DNA of 56,373 nucleotides from an uncultured Erysipelotrichaceae bacterium (GCA_934725085.1 CAKVAL010000007.1:1-56373), one strand, 5' to 3'. Counted from the first letter of the stretch, positions 16,948-25,342 are shown. The notes: generated by a model from the sequence alone, not told the origin. Numbers and translations: made by a program.

Positions 16948-17532
16948 ATGGATGAATTAGTATTGGTAAATAGGGTAAGAGAAAATTGTGATGATGCAGC
17001 TTTTAATGAAGTGCTTAAGAACCATATCAAGATGATTGAGTCGATTGTGCTTAATTGTGTTAATGAAATTGGTGATTTTAGGTTAAATAAGGATGATCTA
17101 AAACAAGAGGCTATTATTGGTTTATATGATGCGTGTAAGTGTTATAAGGAAGATATGAATACGAAGTTTTCCACTTTTGCGTATACATGTATTAAAAGAA
17201 GGGTTTATGCTTATTATCGCAAGTGTACTCATTTATATTGTGTGGAGTGTGTGTCTTTGGATAATTCTGTGGTTAAGGATAGTGGTCTTATTTATGGTAT
17301 TCAAAAAGAACAAGAGTCTATTAAAGATAAGATGGAAGTTCTTAATAAGCTGATGACTCAATTGAATTATGAAGATAGGACGATTGTGGATATGCGTATT
17401 AAGAACTATTCTTATAAGGAGATTTCTGATTATTTAAATATCAAGGAGAAGCGCATTGATAATAGGCTAATGCGTATTAAGAACAGGTTATCCAAGTCTG
17501 ATTTAGTAAACAAAAACAAATTGCTCAGTTAA
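16948..17532 (+). CDS. RNA polymerase sigma factor, sigma-70 family
   Basis: An alternative sigma factor of 194 residues. Region 2 is visible at about residues 45-90 (DDLKQEAIIGLYDACKCY, then TKFSTFAYTCIKRRVYAYYR). Region 4 is at about 138-185 (YEDRTIVDMRIKNYSYKEIS followed by a helix-turn-helix ending in RIKNRL). The size and region 2 fit SigH-like or other group 3 factors rather than ECF sigmas. It has a promoter gap after the upstream terminator and no anti-sigma gene next to it. The ribosome site is weak (AAGGCG, 13 bases away). It is convergent with psuG through a shared terminator. Confidence 0.85.
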   Translation: MDELVLVNRVRENCDDAAFNEVLKNHIKMIESIVLNCVNEIGDFRLNKDDLKQEAIIGLYDACKCYKEDMNTKFSTFAYTCIKRRVYAYYRKCTHLYCVECVSLDNSVVKDSGLIYGIQKEQESIKDKMEVLNKLMTQLNYEDRTIVDMRIKNYSYKEISDYLNIKEKRIDNRLMRIKNRLSKSDLVNKNKLLS

Positions 17533-17558
17533 AAAGATGACGTTATAGTCATCTTTTA
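17531..17558. terminator. Bidirectional terminator between the sigma factor and psuG
   Basis: AAAAGATGAC (17532-17541) pairs perfectly with GTCATCTTTT (17548-17557) around a 6-base loop, with A and T tails on each side. It overlaps both converging stop codons. Confidence 0.88.
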
Positions 17559-18461
17559 TAAACTGTAATAAGCTTTTGCGATTTGAGCGCCAACCTTAGC
17601 GTTATTGTAGACAAGGGCAATATTAGCTTCTAAGCTCTTGCCACCGCTTTCTTCTACAATCTTAGCTAATAAGAATGGTGTTACATCTTTTCCGATAATG
17701 TGCTTTTCGTTAGCTTCATTTATTGCCTTATCGATTAAGCCATCAATATACTTCTTATCCATAGAAGCTTCTTCTGGAATTGGGTTAGTGATTAATACGC
17801 CACCGCTTAATTCTAGTTCGTCTTTAGTTTTAATCATTTCAGCAATTTCGGTAGGTGTATCTAAACGAAGATTTAGTTTATATTCACTTTCTCTTGTAAA
17901 GAATTGTGGTAAATAATCTGTTTGATAGCCTACTACCGGAACGCCCTTAGTTTCTAGGTATTCAAGGGTACGTGGTAAGTCTAGAATTGATTTAGCGCCT
18001 GCACAAATAACGTTAACATTTGTTCTACCTAGTTCATCAAGGTCGGCAGATACATCTAGTGTTTCTTCATATCCTCTATGAACACCACCAATTCCTCCTG
18101 TTACGAAGAATTTGATGCCTGCCATGTTGGCACAAATCATTGTTGATGCGACTGTTGTAGCACCGATTTGTTTAGTTGAGATAACTTTTGCAAGGTCACG
18201 ACGTGACACTTTGGCAACGTTTTTACTAGTTGCCAAAAGATTTAAATCTTCATCAGTTAAACCAACTTTGATGCGTCCGTTGATGATGGCAATTGTAGCT
18301 GGTATAGCACCGCTTTCTCTAATGATTTCTTCGCATCTTTTAGCCATTTCAACATTTTGTGGATAAGGCATACCGTGAGAAATGATTGTTGATTCTAGTG
18401 CAACTACTGGAAAATTTTGTTCTAAGGCGTTTTTTACTTCTTCTTTAATATCTAAGTACAT
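17556..18461 (-). CDS. psuG: Pseudouridine-5'-phosphate glycosidase PsuG
   Basis: PsuG splits the C-C glycosidic bond of pseudouridine 5'-phosphate to uracil and ribose 5-phosphate (reversibly). The family signature is strong: ALESTIISHGMPYPQN with the catalytic Glu23, GGIGGVHRG, and the Lys of ICAGAKSILDL near residue 158. Length (301) is normal. It is the last gene of the minus-strand operon EIIA-licT-EIIBC-eIF2B-like-psuG, 4 bases after its neighbour. Most organisms pair PsuG with the kinase PsuK. None is present here, so the upstream phosphotransferase system may supply the phosphorylated substrate. Confidence 0.93.
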   Translation of the reverse strand: MYLDIKEEVKNALEQNFPVVALESTIISHGMPYPQNVEMAKRCEEIIRESGAIPATIAIINGRIKVGLTDEDLNLLATSKNVAKVSRRDLAKVISTKQIGATTVASTMICANMAGIKFFVTGGIGGVHRGYEETLDVSADLDELGRTNVNVICAGAKSILDLPRTLEYLETKGVPVVGYQTDYLPQFFTRESEYKLNLRLDTPTEIAEMIKTKDELELSGGVLITNPIPEEASMDKKYIDGLIDKAINEANEKHIIGKDVTPFLLAKIVEESGGKSLEANIALVYNNAKVGAQIAKAYYSL

Positions 18462-18465
18462 TTAA

Positions 18466-19419
18466 TTAATCCTCTACAATCTTTTTAGTTAATTCGTTCC
18501 AATATGAAGCCATTTGAGATGGGTGTAAAACACCAAATTCAGTTATGATTCCTTTGATGTCGCTAGCTGGGGTGATGTCAAAGAATTGGTTGATTACTCT
18601 TACTTTGTCGAAGTCTTTGAAGTCTTCTGTGCATACTAGTTCAAATGGTGTTCTTCTTTCAAGCAGAATGTTATAGCCATATTGAGTTCTTAAGTCTAGC
18701 TTGTATAGTTCACTAGCAAAGTATACTGGCACTTTACAAGATTTTGCTAAGCAAGCAATTTGAGCACTGCCCATTTTGTTGGCAACAGAACCATCGGTTG
18801 CTAGGGTGTCAGCTCCCATGATAATTAGATCAGCTTGTGGCATGAATTCATATACAGAAGCATCAGAAATGAATGTTACATCTACTCCAATTTCAGTTAA
18901 GACATTAACAGCGTTTCTTGATTCTCTTAATGGTCTTGATTCAGTGCAAATTAGTTTAAAGTTCTTGCCAGCGTTTCTTGCTGCTCTAAAGATGCCCATT
19001 AGGGTAGAAGAGTAGCTGTGCATTAAGACAGTGTCGCCTTCTTTGATTAGGTTAGCACCATATTCAGCAACTTTTTCTACCGCAACAAATGATTGTTCGA
19101 TGATTCTATCACATACTTTAACAATTTCTTCTTTTAGAGAACTTAAATCTTTATTTTCATCTAATAAAGAGAATACGATGTCACAGCTGTTGTGAATTGT
19201 TGCCATGGTTGGTTTTAGTTCTAACATTTGCTTGGCTACATCTTCAAAACGTGCTTTTAATGCGTTGAAGTCGTTTAGTTCTTCTTGTTGTACAGCTAAT
19301 TTGAATGCCCATGCGGCAGATCTGCCAAAGGGGCTGCCTCCCTTGACGTTCATGTTTCTTATTTCTTCGATAACATGGTCTGCGCTTTTAAAGTCGATAT
19401 CTTTTACTCTTGTTGACAT
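18466..19419 (-). CDS. eIF2B/MtnA/R15P-isomerase family protein
   Basis: A 317-residue member of the eIF-2B alpha/beta/delta superfamily. The N-terminal helical domain (GGSPFGRSAAWAFKLAVQQE) and the Rossmann-like C-terminal domain are both seen, with TESRPLRESRNAVNVL, DLIIMGADTLATDGSVANKM and VPVYFASELYK. Methylthioribose-1-P and ribose-1,5-bisphosphate isomerases use a Cys in the loop after the domain junction. Here that loop reads LMHSYSSTLMG, with Ser instead, as in regulatory eIF2B subunits, while the later Asp is kept. It could be a sugar-phosphate-binding protein or a modified isomerase. The operon context, between a PTS permease and PsuG, points to ribosyl or pseudouridine phosphate metabolism. 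AAAGGAGG precedes the ATG. Confidence 0.82.
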   Translation of the reverse strand: MSTRVKDIDFKSADHVIEEIRNMNVKGGSPFGRSAAWAFKLAVQQEELNDFNALKARFEDVAKQMLELKPTMATIHNSCDIVFSLLDENKDLSSLKEEIVKVCDRIIEQSFVAVEKVAEYGANLIKEGDTVLMHSYSSTLMGIFRAARNAGKNFKLICTESRPLRESRNAVNVLTEIGVDVTFISDASVYEFMPQADLIIMGADTLATDGSVANKMGSAQIACLAKSCKVPVYFASELYKLDLRTQYGYNILLERRTPFELVCTEDFKDFDKVRVINQFFDITPASDIKGIITEFGVLHPSQMASYWNELTKKIVED

Positions 19420-19422
19420 GTT

Positions 19423-20802
19423 TTATGCCTCCTTTTCGTCAATGCCCATAATGTAAGTTAATACAAATGTTACAAGTCCACCTACTAAGCAACCTAGCAT
19501 TAAGCCACCAAAGCCTGCGCCTAGATATACTGGGAAAGTGTAGATGCTTAGGGCAACAGCTGCTACAGTACCAGCGCCTGCTGCACCTGTGATAGCACCA
19601 CCTACTGCACCACCGATACATACAGCGATGAATGGCTTTTTATATTTTAGGTTAACACCATACATTACTGGTTCGATAACGTTTCCAGAGAAGAATGATG
19701 TTAAGCTTAGGGTTAGAGCGTTCTTTTTAATTTTCTTATCTTTAGCCTTTAAAGCTACTGCTAAGCCGGCTGTAATTTGACAAATTAGAGATGGAGCGTG
19801 TGTCATGATGATTGTGTCACGTCCATACATTGCGATGTTTGGTGCACTAACAAGTCCAAGGATTGCGATGTGCATACCGAAGATAATAAGGATTTGCCAG
19901 ATACCACCAATGATTGCACCTGCAAGGATTGGACTTAGCTCATATGTAGAGCGGAATAGGTTAGCGAATAATTCACCACCCCATACACCGATAGGTCCAA
20001 TAACTACGATTAATAGTGGAATAGTAATTAGGGCACTTAAGAATGGTACGAAGATACTTCTAAGTGCGTTTGGTAATACTTTTCTAAGTAGTTTTTCAAG
20101 TTTAGCAATTAAGAATGCTGTAAAGATTGCAGGTAATACAGAACTTCCATAGTATACGTTTGTTACTGGTAGTCCTAAGAAGTTTACGTTTTCAAAATTA
20201 GCGAATACGTTAGAGAAATTTGGATATACAAGTAGGCCTACTACCATTAATGTAATGGAGATGTTGGCTCCAAAGTATTTGGCAGCTGACCATCCGATGA
20301 AGATTGGGAAGAATCCATATAGCACATCACCAGCAACGCTTAATAATTGGATAGTTGTGTTTGTTTCAGGAACACCAGCTAATACAGCTAGCTTTGCAAG
20401 TGCAGTAATAAAACCGGCTGCTAACATTGCAGGGATAATAGGACTAACAATACCTGATAGTAATGAAATTAATTTTTCTACTGGTTTTACTTTCTTAGGT
20501 GTTGTATCAGTATCTAGGTTTTCTTCGATTAGTTGTTCGTTAATCTTAACACCGTCTCCAAGTAGTTTGCATGTTTCTTCGAAAACCTCATCGACAATAC
20601 CACCTAATACGATTTGGTATTGTCCTGCAATAACTACAACTCGCATTACATCGTCGATTTTTTCAAGTTCGGTAGTGTTTACTTTTGCGTTGTCTTTTAA
20701 GCCGAATCTTAAGCGAGTCATACAGTGTGATACATCTTTAACGTTGTCTTTGCCTCCAACGTTAGAAATGATCGTTTCTGCTAATTTTCTGTAATCCTTC
20801 AT
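19423..20802 (-). CDS. PTS transporter EIIBC, glucose/beta-glucoside superfamily
   Basis: A phosphotransferase permease of 459 residues. The EIIB domain comes first (residues 1-80) with the phospho-cysteine in SHCMTRLRF at about position 27. The EIIC domain of about ten membrane segments follows (about 100-455; YFGANISITL, SALITIPLLIV, GNVIEPVMYGVNLK). There is no EIIA at the C-terminus; a separate EIIA gene begins the operon. The substrate is unknown. Its partners, PsuG and an eIF2B-like protein, suggest a ribosyl compound such as pseudouridine rather than a beta-glucoside. GGAG lies before the ATG. Confidence 0.92.
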   Translation of the reverse strand: MKDYRKLAETIISNVGGKDNVKDVSHCMTRLRFGLKDNAKVNTTELEKIDDVMRVVVIAGQYQIVLGGIVDEVFEETCKLLGDGVKINEQLIEENLDTDTTPKKVKPVEKLISLLSGIVSPIIPAMLAAGFITALAKLAVLAGVPETNTTIQLLSVAGDVLYGFFPIFIGWSAAKYFGANISITLMVVGLLVYPNFSNVFANFENVNFLGLPVTNVYYGSSVLPAIFTAFLIAKLEKLLRKVLPNALRSIFVPFLSALITIPLLIVVIGPIGVWGGELFANLFRSTYELSPILAGAIIGGIWQILIIFGMHIAILGLVSAPNIAMYGRDTIIMTHAPSLICQITAGLAVALKAKDKKIKKNALTLSLTSFFSGNVIEPVMYGVNLKYKKPFIAVCIGGAVGGAITGAAGAGTVAAVALSIYTFPVYLGAGFGGLMLGCLVGGLVTFVLTYIMGIDEKEA

Positions 20803-20826
20803 AAATGTCTCCTTTCAACAGAAAAA

Positions 20827-21681
20827 TTATTTGATAGTCGCATGTTTAAGCATGGGTGATATGTGAAGGGCTAAGTATGTTACTTCATTATCGTTGATGT
20901 CATACTTTAGGTCATTTTTGATGAAGTCAGCAATCTTTTCTGCGTATTTCCATTCTTTTGGATATTTTTGTCTTAGATTGTCTGACATCTCCAACAAAAT
21001 GTTGCTTTCTTCACTCTTTTCTTCACCAGATAAGCGACCAAATAAACATTTCAAATGAATAACTAATCTACCGTATTGGTAAGAATTTTTATTCAAACTA
21101 TTTTGAGTTAGTTTATCGATATATTCAATTGTTGTATCCAAGTCTTTCATTATTCTTTTTTGTTGGGTTAAACTTAGATTTGACATAGCATTAATATAGT
21201 GGAAAGCTATATAAGATGCTTCGTGTTGATCAAAGTTTACGCCCAAGTTTTTATTAATAATGTTAATAGAGTTCATGGCGGCAATGAATTCATTTGGGTG
21301 GAATAGTTTAATCTCGTTTAATAGAGGGTTTTCTATTCTTTCGTTTTCTTTTATTGTCTTGTATGAAAAGTAAATATGATCAACAAGAGCTAGATAGATA
21401 GCGTTTTTAAATTTGGTGTTTAAGTCTTTTTCAGCTTCCGCAATAACTTCTTCAACTATTTCAAAGATATTATATGGAATTTGGTTAATTATAGTTTCAA
21501 CGTATTGTTGGTTGGTGTTAGAGACAAAGACTCTTTCGATTAATTCGTCATCTATAGTTGTGCCAGGGGTTCTATTACATTTAACACCAATGGCTTTGCC
21601 CATGATGATTACTTCGTGTTTATTAGAGTCACTGGCTACAATGGCATTATTGTTGATGGTTTTTATATACTTGTATTTCAA
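20827..21681 (-). CDS. BglG/LicT family transcriptional antiterminator
   Basis: An RNA-binding antiterminator: CAT domain at the N-terminus (KYIKTINNNAIVAS, VIIMGKAIGVK), then two PRD domains with their conserved His residues (LVDHIYFSY and AFHYIN in PRD1, VIHLKCLFGR and ALHISPM in PRD2). PTS phosphorylation of these controls dimer activity. The start is a TTG at 21681 that overlaps the EIIA stop (TTGA) and has GAGGT 7-8 bases upstream. This removes an unlikely 10-residue extension and restores the family N-terminus. A candidate RAT and terminator lie ahead of the operon. Confidence 0.93.
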   Translation of the reverse strand: MKYKYIKTINNNAIVASDSNKHEVIIMGKAIGVKCNRTPGTTIDDELIERVFVSNTNQQYVETIINQIPYNIFEIVEEVIAEAEKDLNTKFKNAIYLALVDHIYFSYKTIKENERIENPLLNEIKLFHPNEFIAAMNSINIINKNLGVNFDQHEASYIAFHYINAMSNLSLTQQKRIMKDLDTTIEYIDKLTQNSLNKNSYQYGRLVIHLKCLFGRLSGEEKSEESNILLEMSDNLRQKYPKEWKYAEKIADFIKNDLKYDINDNEVTYLALHISPMLKHATIK

Positions 21682-22166
21682 TTTGATACCTCTTCTATTT
21701 CTAGTATACAATCTCCATCGTAGACATATTCTTTGTCATTTCGATAATCGTTTTTAATTCTTAAGTTGTTCAACATAAAGACATATACTTCAGCTTCAAT
21801 ACCTAGTCTTTTAAATTCTAGTAAGTCTAGTTCAGCTAATAAGTCTCCATGGCTTATTGAATCTCCTGCTCTATAAGTACTTTCGATTACTCCAGATTTT
21901 AGCCCGTTGGTATTGATTCCAATATGGATTAAGATTTCTTCACCGTTTTTTCCTTTAATACAGTAGGCATGGTTTGTAGGAAAGATACTTTCGATAGTTC
22001 CACTTATTGGCGCATATACTTTGCTGTCGCGCATTTTGATATAGAAGCCGTCTCCTAAGGTTTTTTGGCTAAAGATTTCGTCTTTAGAAGTTTTTAGGTC
22101 CATTAAATAGCCTTCAGAGGGTGAAAGTATTTTTTTGTTGTTTTTGTTTTTTAAAAAATTGAACAT
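21678..22166 (-). CDS. PTS EIIA component, glucose (Crr) type
   Basis: A separate 162-residue EIIA-Glc-like phosphocarrier. The fold markers are PSEGYLMDLKTSKDEIFSQK, GDGFYIKM, YAPISGTIESIFPTNHAYCI and ILIHIGINTNGLK. The active His is in LIHIG and the helper His in TNHAY. It passes phosphate from HPr to the EIIBC encoded two genes later. The ATG at 22166 has GGAG 6 bases upstream; the longer TTG start at 22178 would consume that site. It is the first gene of the operon, directly after the terminator at 22184-22214, so it is the gene most exposed to antitermination control. Confidence 0.9.
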   Translation of the reverse strand: MFNFLKNKNNKKILSPSEGYLMDLKTSKDEIFSQKTLGDGFYIKMRDSKVYAPISGTIESIFPTNHAYCIKGKNGEEILIHIGINTNGLKSGVIESTYRAGDSISHGDLLAELDLLEFKRLGIEAEVYVFMLNNLRIKNDYRNDKEYVYDGDCILEIEEVSN

Positions 22167-22183
22167 ATTATTCTCCAAAATAG

Positions 22184-22214
22184 AAAAAAAGCCACATCAA
22201 AAAGTAGATGCGGC
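22184..22214 (-). terminator. Leader terminator of the PTS operon (conditional)
   Basis: On the minus strand GCCGCATC pairs with GATGTGGC (one G-T) around an 8-base loop and runs into seven T residues, 18 bases before the EIIA start. A terminator in front of an operon that encodes a LicT-type antiterminator is expected to be conditional. Confidence 0.85.
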
Positions 22215-22215
22215 C

Positions 22216-22256
22216 TAGTATCAACTTGTTTAGTCAATGAACTAACCATTTACAGC
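22216..22256 (-). promoter_or_regulatory. Candidate RAT (LicT-type antiterminator RNA hairpin)
   Basis: The predicted leader begins GGCTGTAAATGG and holds a hairpin GTTAGT/ACTAAAC (one bulge). Its 5' GGCT can pair with the GGCC that starts the terminator stem, which would make the two structures exclusive. The match to known RAT consensus is only partial, so the call rests mainly on position. Confidence 0.5.
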
Positions 22257-22259
22257 CTT

Positions 22260-22288
22260 ATACTAACAAATCCACTTTTCCTTTTCAA
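22260..22288 (-). promoter_or_regulatory. Probable promoter of the PTS operon
   Basis: On the minus strand TTGAAA, a 17-base spacer and TAGTAT (22260-22265) precede the leader, giving a transcript of roughly 90 bases before the EIIA start codon. Confidence 0.55.
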
Positions 22289-22338
22289 TGGTTTTTAAGC
22301 ATTATTTATGGCTATAATAATTGAGATTGGAGAAAAGT

Positions 22339-23193
22339 ATGGTAGAGATATTAAAGGCTATATTATTTGGAATAATTGAGGGTGTCACAGAGTGGCTTCC
22401 TATTTCAAGTACTGGACATATGATTTTACTTAATGAATTTATTACTTTAGATGTTAGTAAAGAGTTTTATTCAATGTTTGAGGTGGTAATTCAATTAGGT
22501 GCTATTTTGGCGGTTGTTGTTTTATATTGGAATTCTATTTGGCCATTTGGTCTTAAGCTAAAAGAGCCTGTTAAGGAAACTGGTTTATTAAAGTATTTTG
22601 ATAAGCCAAAGTGGGTTATGTGGATTAAGGTTCTAGTAGCTTGTGTTCCTGCTGCTATTGTTGGATTAGCATTTAATGATTTGTTTGAAGAATTGTTCTA
22701 TAACTATGTTTGTGTTGCGATTGCATTAATTGTATTTGGCGTTGCGTTTATCATTATTGAAACAAGAAATCATGGTAAATCTGCCAAGATTAATTCAATT
22801 GCTGAATTAGATTATAAGACTGTAATTATTATTGGTTTATTCCAATTAATTGCGGCTATTTTCCCTGGAACTAGTAGAAGTGGCGCAACTATTGTAGGTG
22901 CTTTATTAATTGGTGTTAGTAGAGTGGTAGCTGCTGAATTTACTTTCTATTTGGCGGTTCCTGTAATGTTTGGTGCAAGTTTATTGAAGTTAGTTAAGTT
23001 TGGTTTTGCGTTTACTACCTTAGAATTCTTTATTTTAATGGTTGGTATGATTGTGGCTTTTATTACTTCAATGTTTGTGATCAGTTTCTTGATGTCTTAT
23101 ATTAAGAAACATGACTTTAAGGTATTTGGTTATTACCGTATAGTTTTAGGTATTTTAGTTTTAGCTTATTATTTCCTATTTGCGGTTAAATAA
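22339..23193 (+). CDS. uppP: Undecaprenyl-diphosphatase UppP (BacA)
   Basis: UppP dephosphorylates undecaprenyl diphosphate on the outer membrane face, recycling the carrier for peptidoglycan; extra copies confer bacitracin tolerance. Both signature motifs are intact: EGVTEWLPISSTGH (about residues 14-27) and FPGTSRSGAT. There are about eight membrane segments in 284 residues. I start at the ATG at 22339 with TTGGAG upstream rather than at 22321. A TATAAT box lies at 22313-22318. Confidence 0.95.
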   Translation: MVEILKAILFGIIEGVTEWLPISSTGHMILLNEFITLDVSKEFYSMFEVVIQLGAILAVVVLYWNSIWPFGLKLKEPVKETGLLKYFDKPKWVMWIKVLVACVPAAIVGLAFNDLFEELFYNYVCVAIALIVFGVAFIIIETRNHGKSAKINSIAELDYKTVIIIGLFQLIAAIFPGTSRSGATIVGALLIGVSRVVAAEFTFYLAVPVMFGASLLKLVKFGFAFTTLEFFILMVGMIVAFITSMFVISFLMSYIKKHDFKVFGYYRIVLGILVLAYYFLFAVK

Positions 23194-23220
23194 GTATAAT
23201 GTAAATAAGAGGTAAAATTC

Positions 23221-23529
23221 GTGAAAATTGTTAGTAAAGAAGAATTCGATGTTATCTCAAGAAGCGGCAATGTAGTTGTTGATTTTTATGCTGACTGGTG
23301 TGGACCTTGTAAGTTATTGGGTCCAGTTCTTGAGAAGATCAGCAAGAGTTATCCTGATATTACTTTCATTAAGGTGAATGTAGATGATAATGAACAGCTT
23401 GCTGTTGATTTTGGTATTTTGTCTATTCCGGCTGTTTTTATGCTGAAGGATGGTAAGCCAGTTAATAAGTTTGTTGGTTCTTTACCTGAATCAAGGATTG
23501 TTAATATTTTAGAGGAAACTTTTAAGTAG
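23221..23529 (+). CDS. trxA: Thioredoxin
   Basis: A 102-residue thioredoxin with the redox centre WCGPCK (residues 26-31) and the conserved cis-Pro in LSIPAVFM. The start is GTG with AGAGG upstream, and TATAAT at 23195-23200 is a likely -10. It is a cytosolic disulfide reductase that would need a thioredoxin reductase encoded elsewhere. It stands alone, ending in a strong terminator whose stem overlaps its stop codon. Confidence 0.95.
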   Translation: MKIVSKEEFDVISRSGNVVVDFYADWCGPCKLLGPVLEKISKSYPDITFIKVNVDDNEQLAVDFGILSIPAVFMLKDGKPVNKFVGSLPESRIVNILEETFK

Positions 23530-23559
23530 ATTGTTTGTTTTTTGACAATCTACTTTTTT
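23524..23559 (+). terminator. Terminator of the thioredoxin gene
   Basis: AAGTAGATTGT (23524-23534) pairs perfectly with ACAATCTACTT (23545-23555) and continues into T residues. The stop codon is inside the stem. Confidence 0.9.
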
Positions 23560-23575
23560 ATTTTGTGGGGAGATT

Positions 23576-25342
23576 ATGACATTATCAGATATTGTTAAGT
23601 TATTGGGTGGTGTTGCACTTTTCTTGTTCGGTATGACCCTAATGGGTGATAGCCTTAAGAAGGTTGCTGGTACCAAACTGGAAGTTTTTTTATACAAGTT
23701 AACAGGTAGCCCTTTGAAGGGTATTCTTTTGGGTACTGGTGTTACGGCTATTATTCAATCATCTAGTGCTACAAGTGCGATGGTTGTTGGTTTTGTAAAC
23801 TCAGGTATGATGAAGCTTAATCAGGCTATCAGTATTATCATGGGTGCTATTATTGGTACAAGTATTACAGGTTGGGTTATTTCTTTGTCTTATATTGGTA
23901 CTGGTAATAGTGGTATGTTGGAATTGTTTTCAACAAGTACTTTAGCTTCTTTAATTGGAGTTATTGGTATTTTGTTGATTATGGTTTCTAAGAAACGTAA
24001 ACAAAAGAATATCGGTGAGATTTTATTAGGTTTTACTATTTTGATGGTAGGAATGGAACAAATGTCTGGGGCTGTTAGTGGTCTTAGAAGTGAGCCTACT
24101 TTCTTGAACTTGTTTACATCATTCTCAAATCCTGCCTTGGGTATTGGTTTTGGTATGCTGTTTACAGCTTTAATTCAAAGTGCTAGTGCTGCTGTTGGTA
24201 TTATTCAAGCTTTATCAAGTACTGGTGTAATTACTGTTGATATGACAGTTCCAATTCTTATTGGTATTGCGATTGGTGCATCATTACCGGTAATTATTTC
24301 TTCTATTGGTGCTAATGCAGATGCTAAGAAGGCAGCTTATTCTTATTTGGTTATTGATGTTGTCGGTGGTTTGTTGTTTGCGGTAATTTTCTATGCTTTG
24401 AATTTCATTTTCCATTTTAATTTCTTGGATGATATTGTGAATCCTGTTTCCATTGCCTTTATTAATACGATGATAAGGGTTGTGATGATTGGCATGTTGT
24501 CTCCTTTCATTAAGACTGTTGAGAAGCTTGTTGGTCTTATGGTTAAGGATAATAATGATGAGGAACAAAGTGATACTAATTTGTTAGAAGAAAGATTCTT
24601 ACAGTATCCACCTTTAGCATGTGAAAACGTTACCCAGGTAATTAATACAATGGCTGGTAAGGTCTTGGATATTATTTTTAGTGCCATTAGCTTATTGGAC
24701 AATTTCGATGAAAAGAAGTTTGCTAAGGTAGAAAAGAAGGAAGTTAGGTTGGATGAGTATGAGGATAAGATAAATATTTATCTAACTAAGATGGCTTCTA
24801 AGTCTTTGAATGGTTATCAATCTAGACTTGTTGGCCGTTATTTACATAGTGTTGGTGATTTGGAAAGAATTTCTGACCATGCCCTAAATATTGCCCAATT
24901 AGCTCAGGCTATTTCTGAGGATAAGGTTGTTTTCTCTAGTGATAGTAAGAAGGAATTGGATTTATTGTTGGAGGCAATTAAGAAGGTTTCTACAATGTGT
25001 ATGGATAGCTTTATTACCAGTGATATTGAACAATCATATGCAGTTGAACCTTTAGAACAAGTGGTTGATAAGATTGTTGATAAGATGAGGGAGAATCATA
25101 TTGACCGTCTTCAAAATGGTGAGTGTAATGTTCAAAGTGGTTATATCTTCGATGATTTGTTAAATAACTTTGAAAGAGTTTCGGATCATTGTTCAAATAT
25201 TGCGTTGGCAACTATTGGTTCCTATGATAAGAATTTCGATACTCATACGTTTGAGATCGATATTAGAAAAGAAGATCATTTCTTGGATCTATATCGTCAA
25301 TATCTTGATGAATTAAATTATTATGATGTCTTAAGTAAGTAG
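23576..25342 (+). CDS. Na/Pi cotransporter family protein with C-terminal PhoU-like domain
   Basis: The N-terminal part (about residues 1-310) has the NptA/PNaS repeats with the QSSSATSAM motif (GVTAIIQSSSATSAMVVGF) and its second copy (LFTALIQSASAAVGI), plus about eight membrane segments. After residue 345 comes a soluble helical PhoU-like domain (RYLHSVGDLERISDHALNIA, later LLNNFERVSDHCSNIA). This is the YjbB-type architecture for sodium-linked phosphate transport or export. GGGGAG lies before the ATG. Direction of transport is not decidable from sequence. Confidence 0.92.
   Translation: MTLSDIVKLLGGVALFLFGMTLMGDSLKKVAGTKLEVFLYKLTGSPLKGILLGTGVTAIIQSSSATSAMVVGFVNSGMMKLNQAISIIMGAIIGTSITGWVISLSYIGTGNSGMLELFSTSTLASLIGVIGILLIMVSKKRKQKNIGEILLGFTILMVGMEQMSGAVSGLRSEPTFLNLFTSFSNPALGIGFGMLFTALIQSASAAVGIIQALSSTGVITVDMTVPILIGIAIGASLPVIISSIGANADAKKAAYSYLVIDVVGGLLFAVIFYALNFIFHFNFLDDIVNPVSIAFINTMIRVVMIGMLSPFIKTVEKLVGLMVKDNNDEEQSDTNLLEERFLQYPPLACENVTQVINTMAGKVLDIIFSAISLLDNFDEKKFAKVEKKEVRLDEYEDKINIYLTKMASKSLNGYQSRLVGRYLHSVGDLERISDHALNIAQLAQAISEDKVVFSSDSKKELDLLLEAIKKVSTMCMDSFITSDIEQSYAVEPLEQVVDKIVDKMRENHIDRLQNGECNVQSGYIFDDLLNNFERVSDHCSNIALATIGSYDKNFDTHTFEIDIRKEDHFLDLYRQYLDELNYYDVLSK

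Noticed and set aside
18186..18200. Near-palindrome GTCACGACGTGAC, considered as a parS site
   Set aside because: It does not match the GTTTCACGTGAAAC core and is within psuG codons. No parS was found in the window by eye.
18358..18366. A perfect DnaA box TGTGGATAA
   Set aside because: It lies inside the psuG coding region as a single copy, so it is most likely chance.
19544..20794. Several long plus-strand frames over the PTS EIIBC gene
   Set aside because: They mirror the real minus-strand EIIBC gene, have no ribosome sites and show Pro/Ala/Ser-rich composition typical of antisense frames.
22179..22338. A metabolite riboswitch before the PTS operon or uppP
   Set aside because: The structure is explained by a LicT-type RAT and terminator, and no known aptamer core is visible.
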